DNA of 64,000 nt. It comes from Saccharolobus caldissimus (GTDB lineage: Archaea > Thermoproteota > Thermoprotei_A > Sulfolobales > Sulfolobaceae). The translations under genes and the position numbers were made by a program. Of the stretch, positions 1 to 8,142 are shown in pieces (positions within the stretch are counted from its first letter, which is position 1; each line of letters begins with the position of its first letter). Below the pieces are notes generated by a model, which made no database searches, was not told the DNA's origin, and worked only from the letters and a program-made list of their open reading frames with translations. The stretch lies in NCBI RefSeq assembly GCF_020886315.1, contig NZ_AP025226.1, positions 1,576,001 through 1,640,000 on the forward strand, read 5' to 3'.

Positions 1-56
1 ATCTCTCTGAATTGCTTTTTATATTATTATAAAAATAAAAATTAATGAATAAAATA

Positions 57-890
57 TTAACTCACTTTTTTAGGAATATCTCTTTTTAAGAAACTTACAA
101 ATGACAATACTAACGATATAATGGAATAAATTGAAATGGAGAAGATTGCAAATATTACGTTAGAATTTGTCTGAGGCATTATATTTAATTCTCTTATAAC
201 AGTACTAAAAGGAGAAGATTGCAAAAGCATAAATGGAAACTCTGTAGAAGCCCATGTAGGTAGATACTGACTAATAATCTCATAACTGCTATTATGTGTA
301 AATTGGGAGACTAAAACTAAAACATCCGAAATTATTATTGAAGCTATTAGAATAAAACCGCTTATAGTAAAAGATAGATTGCTTCTCCTTAATATTTCTC
401 CTATGGCGAAAGCTATATTTAAAAATACTAATGTGGAGAAAAGAATTGATCCTACAATTTCTGGTAATAGAAATAAATATTTCTGAGAACCAAAAAGAGA
501 GAAAGACATGACTAGGGTGACTGTTATCATCATTAAGTATATTATAGCTAGGAGTGTAAAAGAGCCTAACCACTTCTCTATAATAAAACGCATCCTAGTT
601 ATGGGTTTAGATAAGAAATAATCCACAGTACCCTGCTCATATTCTTCAGCCATGGAACCAGATGATATGGATATTGCAAGAAAATGGATCAAGATAGCTT
701 GAGGTAATAGTGCACCTAAAGTCCATAAATATGACGATAGAGGGATTATGAGAGTCCTTAAAGACTTTGAAGGGGCTAAATATATTGCCAAGTATATTCC
801 TAATTCAAATATAAATGAGATAATAATAAGTACAATAACTTTCTTTCTTTCTATTGCTCTTCTCCATTCGTAAAGCAATATTTCAAACAT
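57..890 (-). CDS. ABC-2 type transporter permease
   Basis: This 277-residue protein is an integral membrane permease that would form an export ABC transporter with the ATPase encoded just upstream. It shows about six hydrophobic segments (near residues 17-38, 58-75, 107-130, 140-165, 172-195 and 245-267), with a polar stretch GSMAEEYEQGTVDYFLSKP near residue 80 that is typical of ABC-2 permeases. Its start overlaps the end of the ATPase gene by 8 bp, so the two are translationally coupled. The substrate cannot be read from the sequence; such pairs export drugs, lipids or peptides. Confidence 0.85.
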   Translation of the reverse strand: MFEILLYEWRRAIERKKVIVLIIISFIFELGIYLAIYLAPSKSLRTLIIPLSSYLWTLGALLPQAILIHFLAISISSGSMAEEYEQGTVDYFLSKPITRMRFIIEKWLGSFTLLAIIYLMMITVTLVMSFSLFGSQKYLFLLPEIVGSILFSTLVFLNIAFAIGEILRRSNLSFTISGFILIASIIISDVLVLVSQFTHNSSYEIISQYLPTWASTEFPFMLLQSSPFSTVIRELNIMPQTNSNVIFAIFSISIYSIISLVLSFVSFLKRDIPKKVS

Positions 891-1773
891 TTTTTAGCGC
901 CCTTGAATAAGCTTCCTCCAGATTCAAATCCATGTAGAAACCCTTAACTTTAATACCGTTAACTATTAAAGTTCTCAATAACTCCTCTCTTCTATCTTCA
1001 ATAAGTCTAACAACTATCTTATTTCCTTCGTTAAATATACCCTTAACGTACTTAAGATCATTTAACAGCTTCTCAGCCTCCTTTAAGTTCTCGGTCTCAA
1101 TTACTACTTGAATACCTAAAAACTTCTTTATCATTTCTTCAACGCTTCCGTTAAATACAATTTTACCTCTATATAACATATATATTTCATCAGACAACTT
1201 CTTTACGTTCTCCATTTCATGAGATGTCATTAGAATGGAAACGTTATCTTTCTTAAGCTTCTGTAATAATTCCCTAACTTTAAGTGAGAAAAATGGATCA
1301 ATGCCCATATTAGGCTCATCCATTATTAAAACACTAGGATTACCTAATAGAGCCTCAGCAATAGCTATTCTCTGAATCATACCCTTACTATATTTTATCA
1401 TTGGCATAGTTGCAAAGTCCTCCATTTCCACAAATTCTAAAACTCTTCTAATCTCTCTTTTATCAATGCCTTTTACCTTAGCTGAAAGTTCCAGTAGTTC
1501 TTTAGCAGTTAAAAAGGGAGGGTAATTTGGAATTTCTTGAACATAGCCCACTTCCTTAAGAATATTTTTATGCTTAAAGGGATTATACCCTAAAATCTCG
1601 ACTTCACCTCTATTAGGTTTCATAAGAGTTAGTAAAATCCTAATCAGTGTAGTTTTTCCAGCTCCGTTAGGACCTATTAACGAGACTAACCTACCTCTAT
1701 TAACTTTTATGGAAACGTCATCTAAAGCCAATTTACTACCGTATCTTTTAACAATATTACTTGCGATAATCAT
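883..1773 (-). CDS. ABC transporter ATP-binding protein
   Basis: This 296-residue cytosolic ATPase would power export through the ABC-2 permease that follows it. It has Walker A GPNGAGKT near residue 34, a signature region YSKGMIQRIAIAEALL near 128, Walker B VLIMDEP and a switch His in LMTSHEME. About 80 C-terminal residues after the ATPase domain form the extra domain common in ABC-2 exporters of the CcmA/NatA type. It is the first gene of a two-gene operon and is divergent from the exported protein at 1838. The ATP-binding role is certain; the substrate is unknown. Confidence 0.92.
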   Translation of the reverse strand: MIIASNIVKRYGSKLALDDVSIKVNRGRLVSLIGPNGAGKTTLIRILLTLMKPNRGEVEILGYNPFKHKNILKEVGYVQEIPNYPPFLTAKELLELSAKVKGIDKREIRRVLEFVEMEDFATMPMIKYSKGMIQRIAIAEALLGNPSVLIMDEPNMGIDPFFSLKVRELLQKLKKDNVSILMTSHEMENVKKLSDEIYMLYRGKIVFNGSVEEMIKKFLGIQVVIETENLKEAEKLLNDLKYVKGIFNEGNKIVVRLIEDRREELLRTLIVNGIKVKGFYMDLNLEEAYSRALKNV

Positions 1774-1805
1774 CTAATAGGAGATTTTAACTCACTTGAC
1801 AAAAA

Positions 1806-1817
1806 ACTTATTTATTA
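1806..1817 (+). promoter_or_regulatory. TATA box, leaderless promoter of the 1838 gene
   Basis: An A/T-rich box (ACTTATTTATTA) is centred about 26 bases before the ATG at 1838. This is the archaeal spacing at which transcription starts at or very near the start codon. No Shine-Dalgarno sequence lies in between. Confidence 0.5.
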
Positions 1818-1837
1818 TATGCACGACAATGTAAGTT

Positions 1838-2698
1838 ATGAACTACAAAACACCTCTAATTTTAGCAATTGTTATTGCGATCGCAATTATTGTCGGAATA
1901 CTAGTATTTGCGAATTCTCATACTGCGAATATAACTAATAATAATGATAGTCTAAACTATACTACTATAGGAATAATATACACTTATAATATATCGCCTT
2001 TAGTGAACTTCGTCCATTACTATTACAATAACTCTAACATATCATTAATACCACAAATAGTGGGAAATGGGACAATAAGGATAATCGTATTTAACGAGAC
2101 TAAAGCCATAATAAGTTATTTCAAAGCTTCAAGCCCATTATCGTCATTAGCATTTTACGCTATAAACGAAACCTTAGTGAAACATGGATTTAAATTCTCA
2201 CAATATAACACACTGCTTTATGATTATAAGAATACTACAGCTTTTGGATTTGACGGATATTATTTCTACTTAGTTAGTGACAACGGAACATTAAATACTA
2301 CAATAATGCTATTAAAATACTTATATACCTCACAAAAAATCTTCACATCTCAACAATCTGAAAATATTATAGCTTACGGAAACATAAACAATAATAGCTT
2401 CACATTATTCTCTGAATCTAGTCAAATAATATTAAAATCCAATTCAACACTAGCCTTCAATAATATAACGCAAATGTTAAAGTACTTTAATATAACATTA
2501 GGTAATTTCACCGCTGCAGGAAAGGTAATCTTTAAGAATTCTAGTATAATAATTTATTCAATAAACTCTACTTATAAAGGAAAAAATCTATATATAATAG
2601 TAGGAATTAAAAATAATGGAAATAATCAGACATATGAAGTATTAATATTATCCCATAATGAAATAAGCATAAACGAAGTATTTAAGGAGTTAAGTTAA
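1838..2698 (+). CDS. exported, membrane-anchored protein of unknown function
   Basis: This 286-residue protein has one N-terminal hydrophobic segment (about residues 7-26), followed by a polar domain very rich in Asn, Ser, Thr and Ile with about fifteen N-x-S/T sequons. This is the usual look of a heavily N-glycosylated extracellular domain in Sulfolobales. No enzymatic motif was recognised. It lies divergently next to the ABC export operon, 64 bp away, which may or may not be meaningful. It could be a surface sensor or structural protein; I do not recognise the family. Confidence 0.7.
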   Translation: MNYKTPLILAIVIAIAIIVGILVFANSHTANITNNNDSLNYTTIGIIYTYNISPLVNFVHYYYNNSNISLIPQIVGNGTIRIIVFNETKAIISYFKASSPLSSLAFYAINETLVKHGFKFSQYNTLLYDYKNTTAFGFDGYYFYLVSDNGTLNTTIMLLKYLYTSQKIFTSQQSENIIAYGNINNNSFTLFSESSQIILKSNSTLAFNNITQMLKYFNITLGNFTAAGKVIFKNSSIIIYSINSTYKGKNLYIIVGIKNNGNNQTYEVLILSHNEISINEVFKELS

Positions 2699-3255
2699 TT
2701 TTTTAATATTTATAGTTTAATATGGTAATTTTGTATATATATTTAATGAATAAGGAATATGGTTTAGTAGCTGCATTATCATAACTATATGTATTCAAAA
2801 GGTTTTGTATAAATAAAGGGAATAAACTGTAATTTAATGCTAGTATTGGCAATACGTTAAAGCTTTTATTAGTATCGTTACTAAGATGTAAATTTTATTC
2901 AATGTACTAATCATTGTACTTAGTGCTGAAAGTATATTATAAGATAATTTTTATAGCTTAATGCTAGCACTATCAGTATTCTCGCAATTTTATCCAAATT
3001 AGGCAAAATTGAAAATTATTGTAAATATAATGTTTCGTCTTATATAATTATACACTAAATTTATCAATAAGGAGTAATATGATTTGGGTTAATAATTATA
3101 CTTCTGCAATAAAATTTACAAAAATCATAACCTTGTTATCCTTTATTAACTATTTTAACAATGAGTCTCTAGTACACCACCTACATTAATATTTACATAG
3201 GTGCGCTTGGCTGTTGTCATAATATTTTAAATTTTACTTTTTATAATCTATTTTT
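2699..3255. other. 557-bp intergenic region
   Basis: This stretch is very AT-rich and has no convincing reading frame. Two loosely similar stretches beginning TTAATGCTAG occur near 2837 and 2959. A TATA-like TTTTAAAT lies near 3229, about 27 bases before the ATG at 3256, consistent with a leaderless start for the cassette that follows. Nothing else was recognised. Confidence 0.4.
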
Positions 3256-3474
3256 ATGAACATTAGGACTGTCTCTAATGCTGTCAATTTTGATAATGTT
3301 ACTTCTAATGCAGTTCCACAAGCAGTTTATCCTGTAATTTTAGACAACGATGCTGGAATTATAATCAGGTTTAGTGAAAGGTGGAACAAGATTGAATATC
3401 ATGAGGGAAGAGTTATCATATACAGAAATAATCAAGGAAATATTAGCATCTTAGAGGTAGAGTACGATGAGTGA
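3256..3474 (+). CDS. hypothetical protein, first gene of a three-gene cassette
   Basis: This 72-residue protein of unknown function has no transmembrane segment. The C-terminal half alternates hydrophobic and charged residues in a way that suggests a small beta-rich domain. Its stop overlaps the next start by 8 bp, which argues that it is a real, translationally coupled gene rather than a chance frame. A TATA-like box about 27 bases upstream of the ATG fits a leaderless transcript. Confidence 0.55.
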   Translation: MNIRTVSNAVNFDNVTSNAVPQAVYPVILDNDAGIIIRFSERWNKIEYHEGRVIIYRNNQGNISILEVEYDE

Positions 3475-3877
3475 AAGAGTTCAACTTCATGAGTACGAAG
3501 TTATTAGTATAAAGCCCTTAATAGTAAAAATTAACCTTAAGGATGAAAATGTTACCTTAATGGTTTATTTAATCCCTAACGTAGTATTTACTGAAAATGA
3601 TAAAGTAGTTTCCGTGGTAAGTAATTCCTTACTAACAGTTCTCAGCGATAAGCCTAAGATGGGTGAATTATGCAGTCCGCAAAAGATGATGACCCATACA
3701 GCAATTATACCAGAGCTTAAAATAATAAGCGAGGGAGGGACTGAGATTAGAGTAAATGAGAAGAAGGTCGTAATTAAGGCCAAGATAATGAACATAAACA
3801 TCTATCCAGATTTAAGAGACAATTTCGGGAATCCTTGCGTGAATATAACATGGATTCAATTGATGAATGTAGAATAG
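3467..3877 (+). CDS. hypothetical protein, second gene of cassette
   Basis: This 136-residue soluble protein has no recognised family. The predicted pattern is mostly beta strands (IKPLIVKINL, NVTLMVYLIP, KKVVIKAKIM), with Cys near residues 68 and 123 and an MMTH stretch at about 73-76 in the middle. It overlaps the genes on both sides, as in a tightly packed operon. Function is not inferable; the neighbouring Cys-rich protein suggests a complex. Confidence 0.6.
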   Translation: MSERVQLHEYEVISIKPLIVKINLKDENVTLMVYLIPNVVFTENDKVVSVVSNSLLTVLSDKPKMGELCSPQKMMTHTAIIPELKIISEGGTEIRVNEKKVVIKAKIMNINIYPDLRDNFGNPCVNITWIQLMNVE

Positions 3878-4245
3878 ATTGCGAATTCGTTAAAAGTAAT
3901 AAGAAGAGAGAATTGTTAGAACAAAGATTTGAGAATTTATATGTATATAAGAAGAAAATATGTGATTCGCTGAATTATGTGTGCAGCAGCAAAGTAAAAT
4001 ATTCGTGCCTACAGTGCTATAATAAAGTTACTGATAGTTACATTTCAAATGAGTGTAGAAGTTCTTGCGATGATAAAAGAGTAAGATATTCTTACTGTTT
4101 TAAGCTGGATAAGGAATTTATACTTAACATCATTGCAGAGAAGGGAGATAATACGGTAATTATAACTTTTTATCCTTTCCCAGTTGCTGATATAGGAACT
4201 TTAAGAAAGAAGTGTGATGATATAATAAACAACCTTATAGAATAA
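3850..4245 (+). CDS. small cysteine-rich hypothetical protein
   Basis: About 131 residues containing ten Cys, at approximate positions 7, 11, 38, 45, 53, 56, 69, 73, 83 and 121, giving C-x3-C, C-x2-C and C-x3-C pairs. The spacing could hold zinc or an Fe-S cluster, or form disulfides; there is no signal peptide. I chose the ATG at 3850; an in-frame TTG at 3835 is the alternative. Both overlap the previous gene, so the three genes from 3256 form one unit. I do not recognise the family. Confidence 0.6.
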   Translation: MDSIDECRIDCEFVKSNKKRELLEQRFENLYVYKKKICDSLNYVCSSKVKYSCLQCYNKVTDSYISNECRSSCDDKRVRYSYCFKLDKEFILNIIAEKGDNTVIITFYPFPVADIGTLRKKCDDIINNLIE

Positions 4246-4260
4246 TTAGAAAGCAATTAT

Positions 4261-4360
4261 TTAAGTATAAGTTAATCTTTAAGTAAAAGAAACTCCTATA
4301 ATCTAAAGTATACTCTATATAGGGAATTCCTTCTATTTGGCAATTTGTAACTAAATGAAA
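4261..4360 (+). repeat. diverged dispersed repeat, copy 1
   Basis: Reading by eye, this stretch aligns over about 100 nt, with small indels, to 27481-27580. Shared blocks include TTARGTATAA at the start, AATCTA in the middle and ATTTGTAACTAARTGAA near the end. Both copies are intergenic. It may be an old MITE, an insertion-sequence end or a conserved non-coding element. Confidence 0.45.
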
Positions 4361-4591
4361 AACAATCTCTGCATATCCAACACTAAAGGCTAAAAAGCTA
4401 AGAGAGATTTTATACCGAAGCTCCTAGATATAAAAGATAAGTCATATAAAAATACTGTCTACTTATTTCAAATTAAAACTTATCTAATATTGGTTTTTAA
4501 TATGGTGCATGTAGGACTTAAATTTATTTATACTCTTTTCAGTTTCGTCGACGTAAGGTTTTTTTAATATTTATCTTAATCTCTCAAAATA

Positions 4592-4602
4592 CTTTATATA
4601 AA
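4592..4602 (+). promoter_or_regulatory. TATA box of the E1 alpha/beta operon
   Basis: CTTTATATAAA is a good archaeal TATA box. Transcription would start near 4620, giving a leader of about 25 nt before the ATG at 4646. Confidence 0.5.
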
Positions 4603-4645
4603 AAAGGGCAAAAGGATTATTAATTACGAAATTTAAATTGATAAT

Positions 4646-5683
4646 ATGATTATAAAACCAGAACCTTCGCCTAAGGATCTAAGTTTTTTCATAGAGAATG
4701 CTGGGTTGAAACCTAGTGATTTATTAAATATGTATAAGAAAATGGTTACAATAAGGTATTTTGAGGAATCCATAAAGAAGGTGTATCATGAGGGGAAGAA
4801 TCCATTTAACATGGCAGCTGGAATAATTAGAGGAGAGATGCATTTATCAATAGGGCAGGAGGCTGTAGCTGTAGGTAGTTTATACAATGCTAGGGATGAG
4901 GACGCTGTAATAAGTACTCACAGACCTCATCATCACGCAATAGCTAAGGGTGTTGATTTAAAGGCTTTAGCCGCTGAGATATTCGGTAAGGCTACTGGTT
5001 TATGTAAAGGTAAGGGAGGACATATGCATCTTTTTGATAGGACTAAGAACTTTGCATGTAGTGGTATTGTAGGGGCTTCATTTCCTCAGGCTGCAGGAGC
5101 TGCATTTGCCTTTAAATATTTAGGGAAGGATAATGTGGCATTTGCCTTTGCAGGTGAGGGAGCCGCAAATCACGGAACTTTCGCGGAAACGTTAAATATA
5201 GCAAGTGCGTGGGAACTTCCATTAATAATAATTATAGAGGATAATAAGTATGCAGATTCCACTCCTAAATCTCTAGTAATGTCAACTACTTTTCATTACC
5301 AGAGAGGCTTAGCATATAATGTACCTTCTTATTTAGTTGACGGTATGGATGTAATTGACGTATATTCCGTAGTTAAAAAGGCTGCAGAAAGGGCCAGAAA
5401 GGGATTCGGTCCTACTCTGATAGAGGCGTTAACTTATAGGTATGTTGGGCATTTTGAGGGAGATGGAGAAGAGTATAGGACCAAGGAGGAAGTGGAATTC
5501 TGGAGTGCTGTAGACCCTATAAGGAGGTTAGAGAATAGGTTACTTAAATTAAATTATGCTGATAACGATATCTTAGCTAAGTTAAGAGAGGAGGCTAGAA
5601 GAGAAGTTCAGGAGGCAATTAACTTCGCCATGAATAGTCCCTATCCAGATCCTAGTGAGGCTTTCAGGGGTGTTTTCGCATGA
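4646..5683 (+). CDS. ThDP-dependent dehydrogenase E1 component, alpha subunit
   Basis: This 345-residue protein is the alpha subunit of a heterotetrameric E1 that decarboxylates a 2-oxoacid (pyruvate or branched-chain) or cleaves acetoin using thiamine diphosphate. Family signatures are visible: ISTHRPHHHAIAKG, GKGGHMHLFD, and the ThDP/Mg motif running from GEGAANHGTF to EDNKYA. The last four bases overlap the start of the beta subunit (ATGA). No E2 lipoyl or E3 gene follows in this window. The exact substrate cannot be told from sequence; the short length and GKGGHMH stretch fit the acetoin dehydrogenase-like branch. Confidence 0.9.
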   Translation: MIIKPEPSPKDLSFFIENAGLKPSDLLNMYKKMVTIRYFEESIKKVYHEGKNPFNMAAGIIRGEMHLSIGQEAVAVGSLYNARDEDAVISTHRPHHHAIAKGVDLKALAAEIFGKATGLCKGKGGHMHLFDRTKNFACSGIVGASFPQAAGAAFAFKYLGKDNVAFAFAGEGAANHGTFAETLNIASAWELPLIIIIEDNKYADSTPKSLVMSTTFHYQRGLAYNVPSYLVDGMDVIDVYSVVKKAAERARKGFGPTLIEALTYRYVGHFEGDGEEYRTKEEVEFWSAVDPIRRLENRLLKLNYADNDILAKLREEARREVQEAINFAMNSPYPDPSEAFRGVFA

Positions 5684-6678
5684 AGATTAGGGGTATCGCT
5701 CAAGCTATAGCTGAGGGAATAAGGCAGGAAATGGAGAGGAACGATAGAATAGTGGTTTTAGGCGAGGACGTAACTTATTGGGGAGCGGTTTTCGGTTTCA
5801 CAATGGGGCTATTTGAGAAGTTTGGTAGAAGAAGGGTTATTGATACTCCTATAACGGAGCAGACGTTTATGGGGATTGCAGTAGGGGCGGCTGCTGCGGG
5901 ATTACACCCCGTAGTATCTTTAATGTTCGTAGACTTTTTAGGTGCAGGTTTCGATCAGATGTTCAATCACATGGCTAAGAACTATTACATGAGTGGTGGA
6001 CAATTCCCCATGCCAGTAACAGTTATAACTGCGATAGGTGGAGGTTACGGTGATTCAGCACAGCATTCTCAAGTACTTTACGGACTTTTTGCCCATTTAC
6101 CAGGATTTAAGGTTGTAATACCCTCAACACCCTACGACGCAAAGGGTTTAACGATAAAAGCTTTAAGGGACAATAACCCCGTAGTAATTTTCGGACATAA
6201 ACTTTTAACTGGGTTGCCTTTCCTACCCTTTGAGGGGATTGAGGAGGAGGTGCCAGATGAGCCCTATGAGATTGACTTCGGTAAGGCAGCTGTGAGAAGA
6301 GAGGGAAGTGATTTAACGATAATAGCCACTGCATTAATGGTTCACAGAAGCTTAAAAGCAGCTGAGATGCTTCAGAAGGAAGGCATTTCGGCTGAAGTAA
6401 TAGACTTAAGGACTTTAGTACCTTTAGATGAGGAAACTATAGTTAAATCTGCTAAGAAGACGGGTAGGGTGTTAATTGTGGATGAGGACTATATGAGTTA
6501 CGGAATGACTGGAGAAGTAGCTTTCAGAATTCAGGCTAAAGCGTTAAGTAATTTAAAGGTTCCCATAGCTAGGTTAGCAGTGCCAGATGTACCAATACCG
6601 TTCTCTGAGCCCTTAGAGAGTGCTGTAATACCCAGTGTTAACAGTATTTATAATGAAGCTAAAAAATTAGTCCATTGA
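5680..6678 (+). CDS. ThDP-dependent dehydrogenase E1 component, beta subunit
   Basis: This 332-residue protein is the beta subunit that pairs with the upstream alpha subunit. Typical motifs are VLGEDV near residue 27, DTPITEQTFMGIAVGAA, and VIDLRTLVPLDEETI of the C-terminal transketolase-like domain. The start codon overlaps the alpha stop codon, so expression is coupled. The 3' end overlaps the convergent oxidoreductase gene by 12 bp. Together the two subunits make a complete E1; the partner E2/E3 proteins must be encoded elsewhere if the complex is canonical. Confidence 0.92.
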   Translation: MKIRGIAQAIAEGIRQEMERNDRIVVLGEDVTYWGAVFGFTMGLFEKFGRRRVIDTPITEQTFMGIAVGAAAAGLHPVVSLMFVDFLGAGFDQMFNHMAKNYYMSGGQFPMPVTVITAIGGGYGDSAQHSQVLYGLFAHLPGFKVVIPSTPYDAKGLTIKALRDNNPVVIFGHKLLTGLPFLPFEGIEEEVPDEPYEIDFGKAAVRREGSDLTIIATALMVHRSLKAAEMLQKEGISAEVIDLRTLVPLDEETIVKSAKKTGRVLIVDEDYMSYGMTGEVAFRIQAKALSNLKVPIARLAVPDVPIPFSEPLESAVIPSVNSIYNEAKKLVH

Positions 6679-7665
6679 AATAAATATTCTTCCATCTCTA
6701 TTATTTGAGAATAGTTCCATTAATGCGTTAACTCCCTCCTCAAGTTTAAATTTTTTCCAGGTTTTTACTTTACACTCCTTACACAGTTCTAAAAGTTCGA
6801 CGAAGTCCTTTCTATTACCCCTATTAACTCCTAGAATGCTTATGTGTTTTGAATATAGTTGGCCTAAGTTAACCTTTACCTCAGCTCCCAGTAATGTCCC
6901 GAAGGTGACTATTCTGCCCCTAACTCCAACTACTGAAAATCCCTTATCCCAGAATTGTTGTCCTAATGAGTTTACTACTACGTCAGCCATCTTTCCGTTA
7001 GTGAACTCCCTTATTTTGTCTTCAGCTTCATTGTAATCTACTATTAGGTCAGCCCCATATTCTTTTAGCCACTGTTTCCTACTTACTGCTATTACCTTTG
7101 CCCCGAATTTCTTACCTAACTGTACTAGGAACATTCCAGTATTTCCAGAAGCTCCGAATACCACTAAGGTCTCTGATGGTTTTAAATTAGCTTCTTTCAA
7201 AGCGTGATACGCAGTTAACGCAGCCACTGTTAGGCTTGACCCCATTTCCCACGTATAATTTTCTGGTAATTTAAATACGTATTTTTCTTCTACAGCTATG
7301 TATTCTGCCCAACCTCCGTTTGTGTCAACTCCTATTCTTCCACCGTTTCTGCACACTGTCTCATATCCTGCCATACACATATCGCAAGTCCCGTCGAAAA
7401 TTCTACCGTAAATCGTAACCCTATCTCCCGGTTTAACGGTCTTTATGTGACTTCCCACTTTAACCACTTCTCCGCTGAACTCTACACCAGGAATGTGAGG
7501 TATAGGGTTTACCTTTAAGTTAGTTACAGTGTAGTAATCTACTGGATTTACTCCAGCCATTTTGACTTTAATTAAAACGTCATGATTTCCGATTTCTGGG
7601 TCTTTATAATCGGTATAACGTAGATTCTCTAATCCGCTTTTTTCGAAAACTAACGCCTTCATCAT
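6667..7665 (-). CDS. medium-chain dehydrogenase/reductase (alcohol dehydrogenase / quinone oxidoreductase-like)
   Basis: This 332-residue cytosolic NAD(P)-dependent oxidoreductase has an N-terminal GroES-like domain and a Rossmann fold (VVFGASGNTGMFLVQLGKK near residue 165). The usual catalytic zinc ligands are not at their normal places: the region reads VNPVDYY instead of a Cys, and PGVEFSG instead of GHE. That resembles zinc-independent quinone oxidoreductases. Part of a structural zinc lobe remains (GTCDMCMAGYETVC). The start has tandem ATG codons. It converges with the E1 genes, so it is transcribed on its own. The substrate is unknown. Confidence 0.85.
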   Translation of the reverse strand: MMKALVFEKSGLENLRYTDYKDPEIGNHDVLIKVKMAGVNPVDYYTVTNLKVNPIPHIPGVEFSGEVVKVGSHIKTVKPGDRVTIYGRIFDGTCDMCMAGYETVCRNGGRIGVDTNGGWAEYIAVEEKYVFKLPENYTWEMGSSLTVAALTAYHALKEANLKPSETLVVFGASGNTGMFLVQLGKKFGAKVIAVSRKQWLKEYGADLIVDYNEAEDKIREFTNGKMADVVVNSLGQQFWDKGFSVVGVRGRIVTFGTLLGAEVKVNLGQLYSKHISILGVNRGNRKDFVELLELCKECKVKTWKKFKLEEGVNALMELFSNNRDGRIFISMD

Positions 7666-7747
7666 TTCTCTTATTGGTTAAAAGGTTAATAAGTTAATTA
7701 TTAGGCTAGAATGGGGAAATTTTATTTAATTAAAATTTGATTGAGAT

Positions 7748-7835
7748 TACTTTGTGGAATTCTTTAATTTTCTTAAATTTAAAATCAAATGTTAGATTAA
7801 AGGTAAATTTAACATAAATTTCGATAAAATTTGAA
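7748..7835 (+). repeat. direct repeat flanking the cbs-sox operon, left copy
   Basis: About 88 nt align with 13547-13659. Both begin TACTTTGTG and share TTCTTAAATTTRAAATCAAA, then a TTA-rich GTAAATTTAACRTAA block and GATAAAATTTGA. The right copy has about 24 nt extra after the first block. The copies lie in the same orientation on either side of the five-gene respiratory cluster. Confidence 0.6.
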
Positions 7836-8101
7836 GCAATTATAAACTTAGGTTAGCTATTCCAGCTAATAATAACGTTAAATGTGAAAGGACAAGTGTT
7901 GAATCTAATTTTCGTATTCTTGATGAATTAATTTCTTTTTTACACTTTTACAAATTAAGCTTAAATTTTTATTTTAACGTTAATCTGTTATAAATAAGAT
8001 GTACAATATTATTAGATAATCTGATCTTATATTCCTTTTTTAGATAAATTGAGTATATTTGTCACATTAAGCTTATAATATTCATGAGTCCAACGGCTTA
8101 C

Positions 8102-8112
8102 GTTTAATAAAT
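8102..8112 (+). promoter_or_regulatory. TATA box and ribosome-binding site of cbsA
   Basis: GTTTAATAAAT is a TATA-like box about 36 bases before the ATG at 8143. Between them GTGAGAT, 5-11 nt before the ATG, resembles an archaeal Shine-Dalgarno sequence, so a short leader is likely. Confidence 0.45.
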
Positions 8113-8142
8113 TCCTCTTCTACTAACTACTTGTGAGATATA

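Larger units (their letters stand above)
4246..4645. other. 400-bp intergenic region with repeat copy and promoter
   Basis: No gene is seen here. It holds one copy of an imperfect ~100-nt repeat (4261-4360, second copy near 27481) and, at its right end, the promoter of the E1 operon. Confidence 0.45.
7666..8142. other. 477-bp intergenic region upstream of the cbs-sox operon
   Basis: This AT-rich region has no gene. It contains one copy of the repeat that also follows the operon, a small stem (TTAGCT/AGCTAA near 7853) and the cbsA promoter at its right end. Confidence 0.45.
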
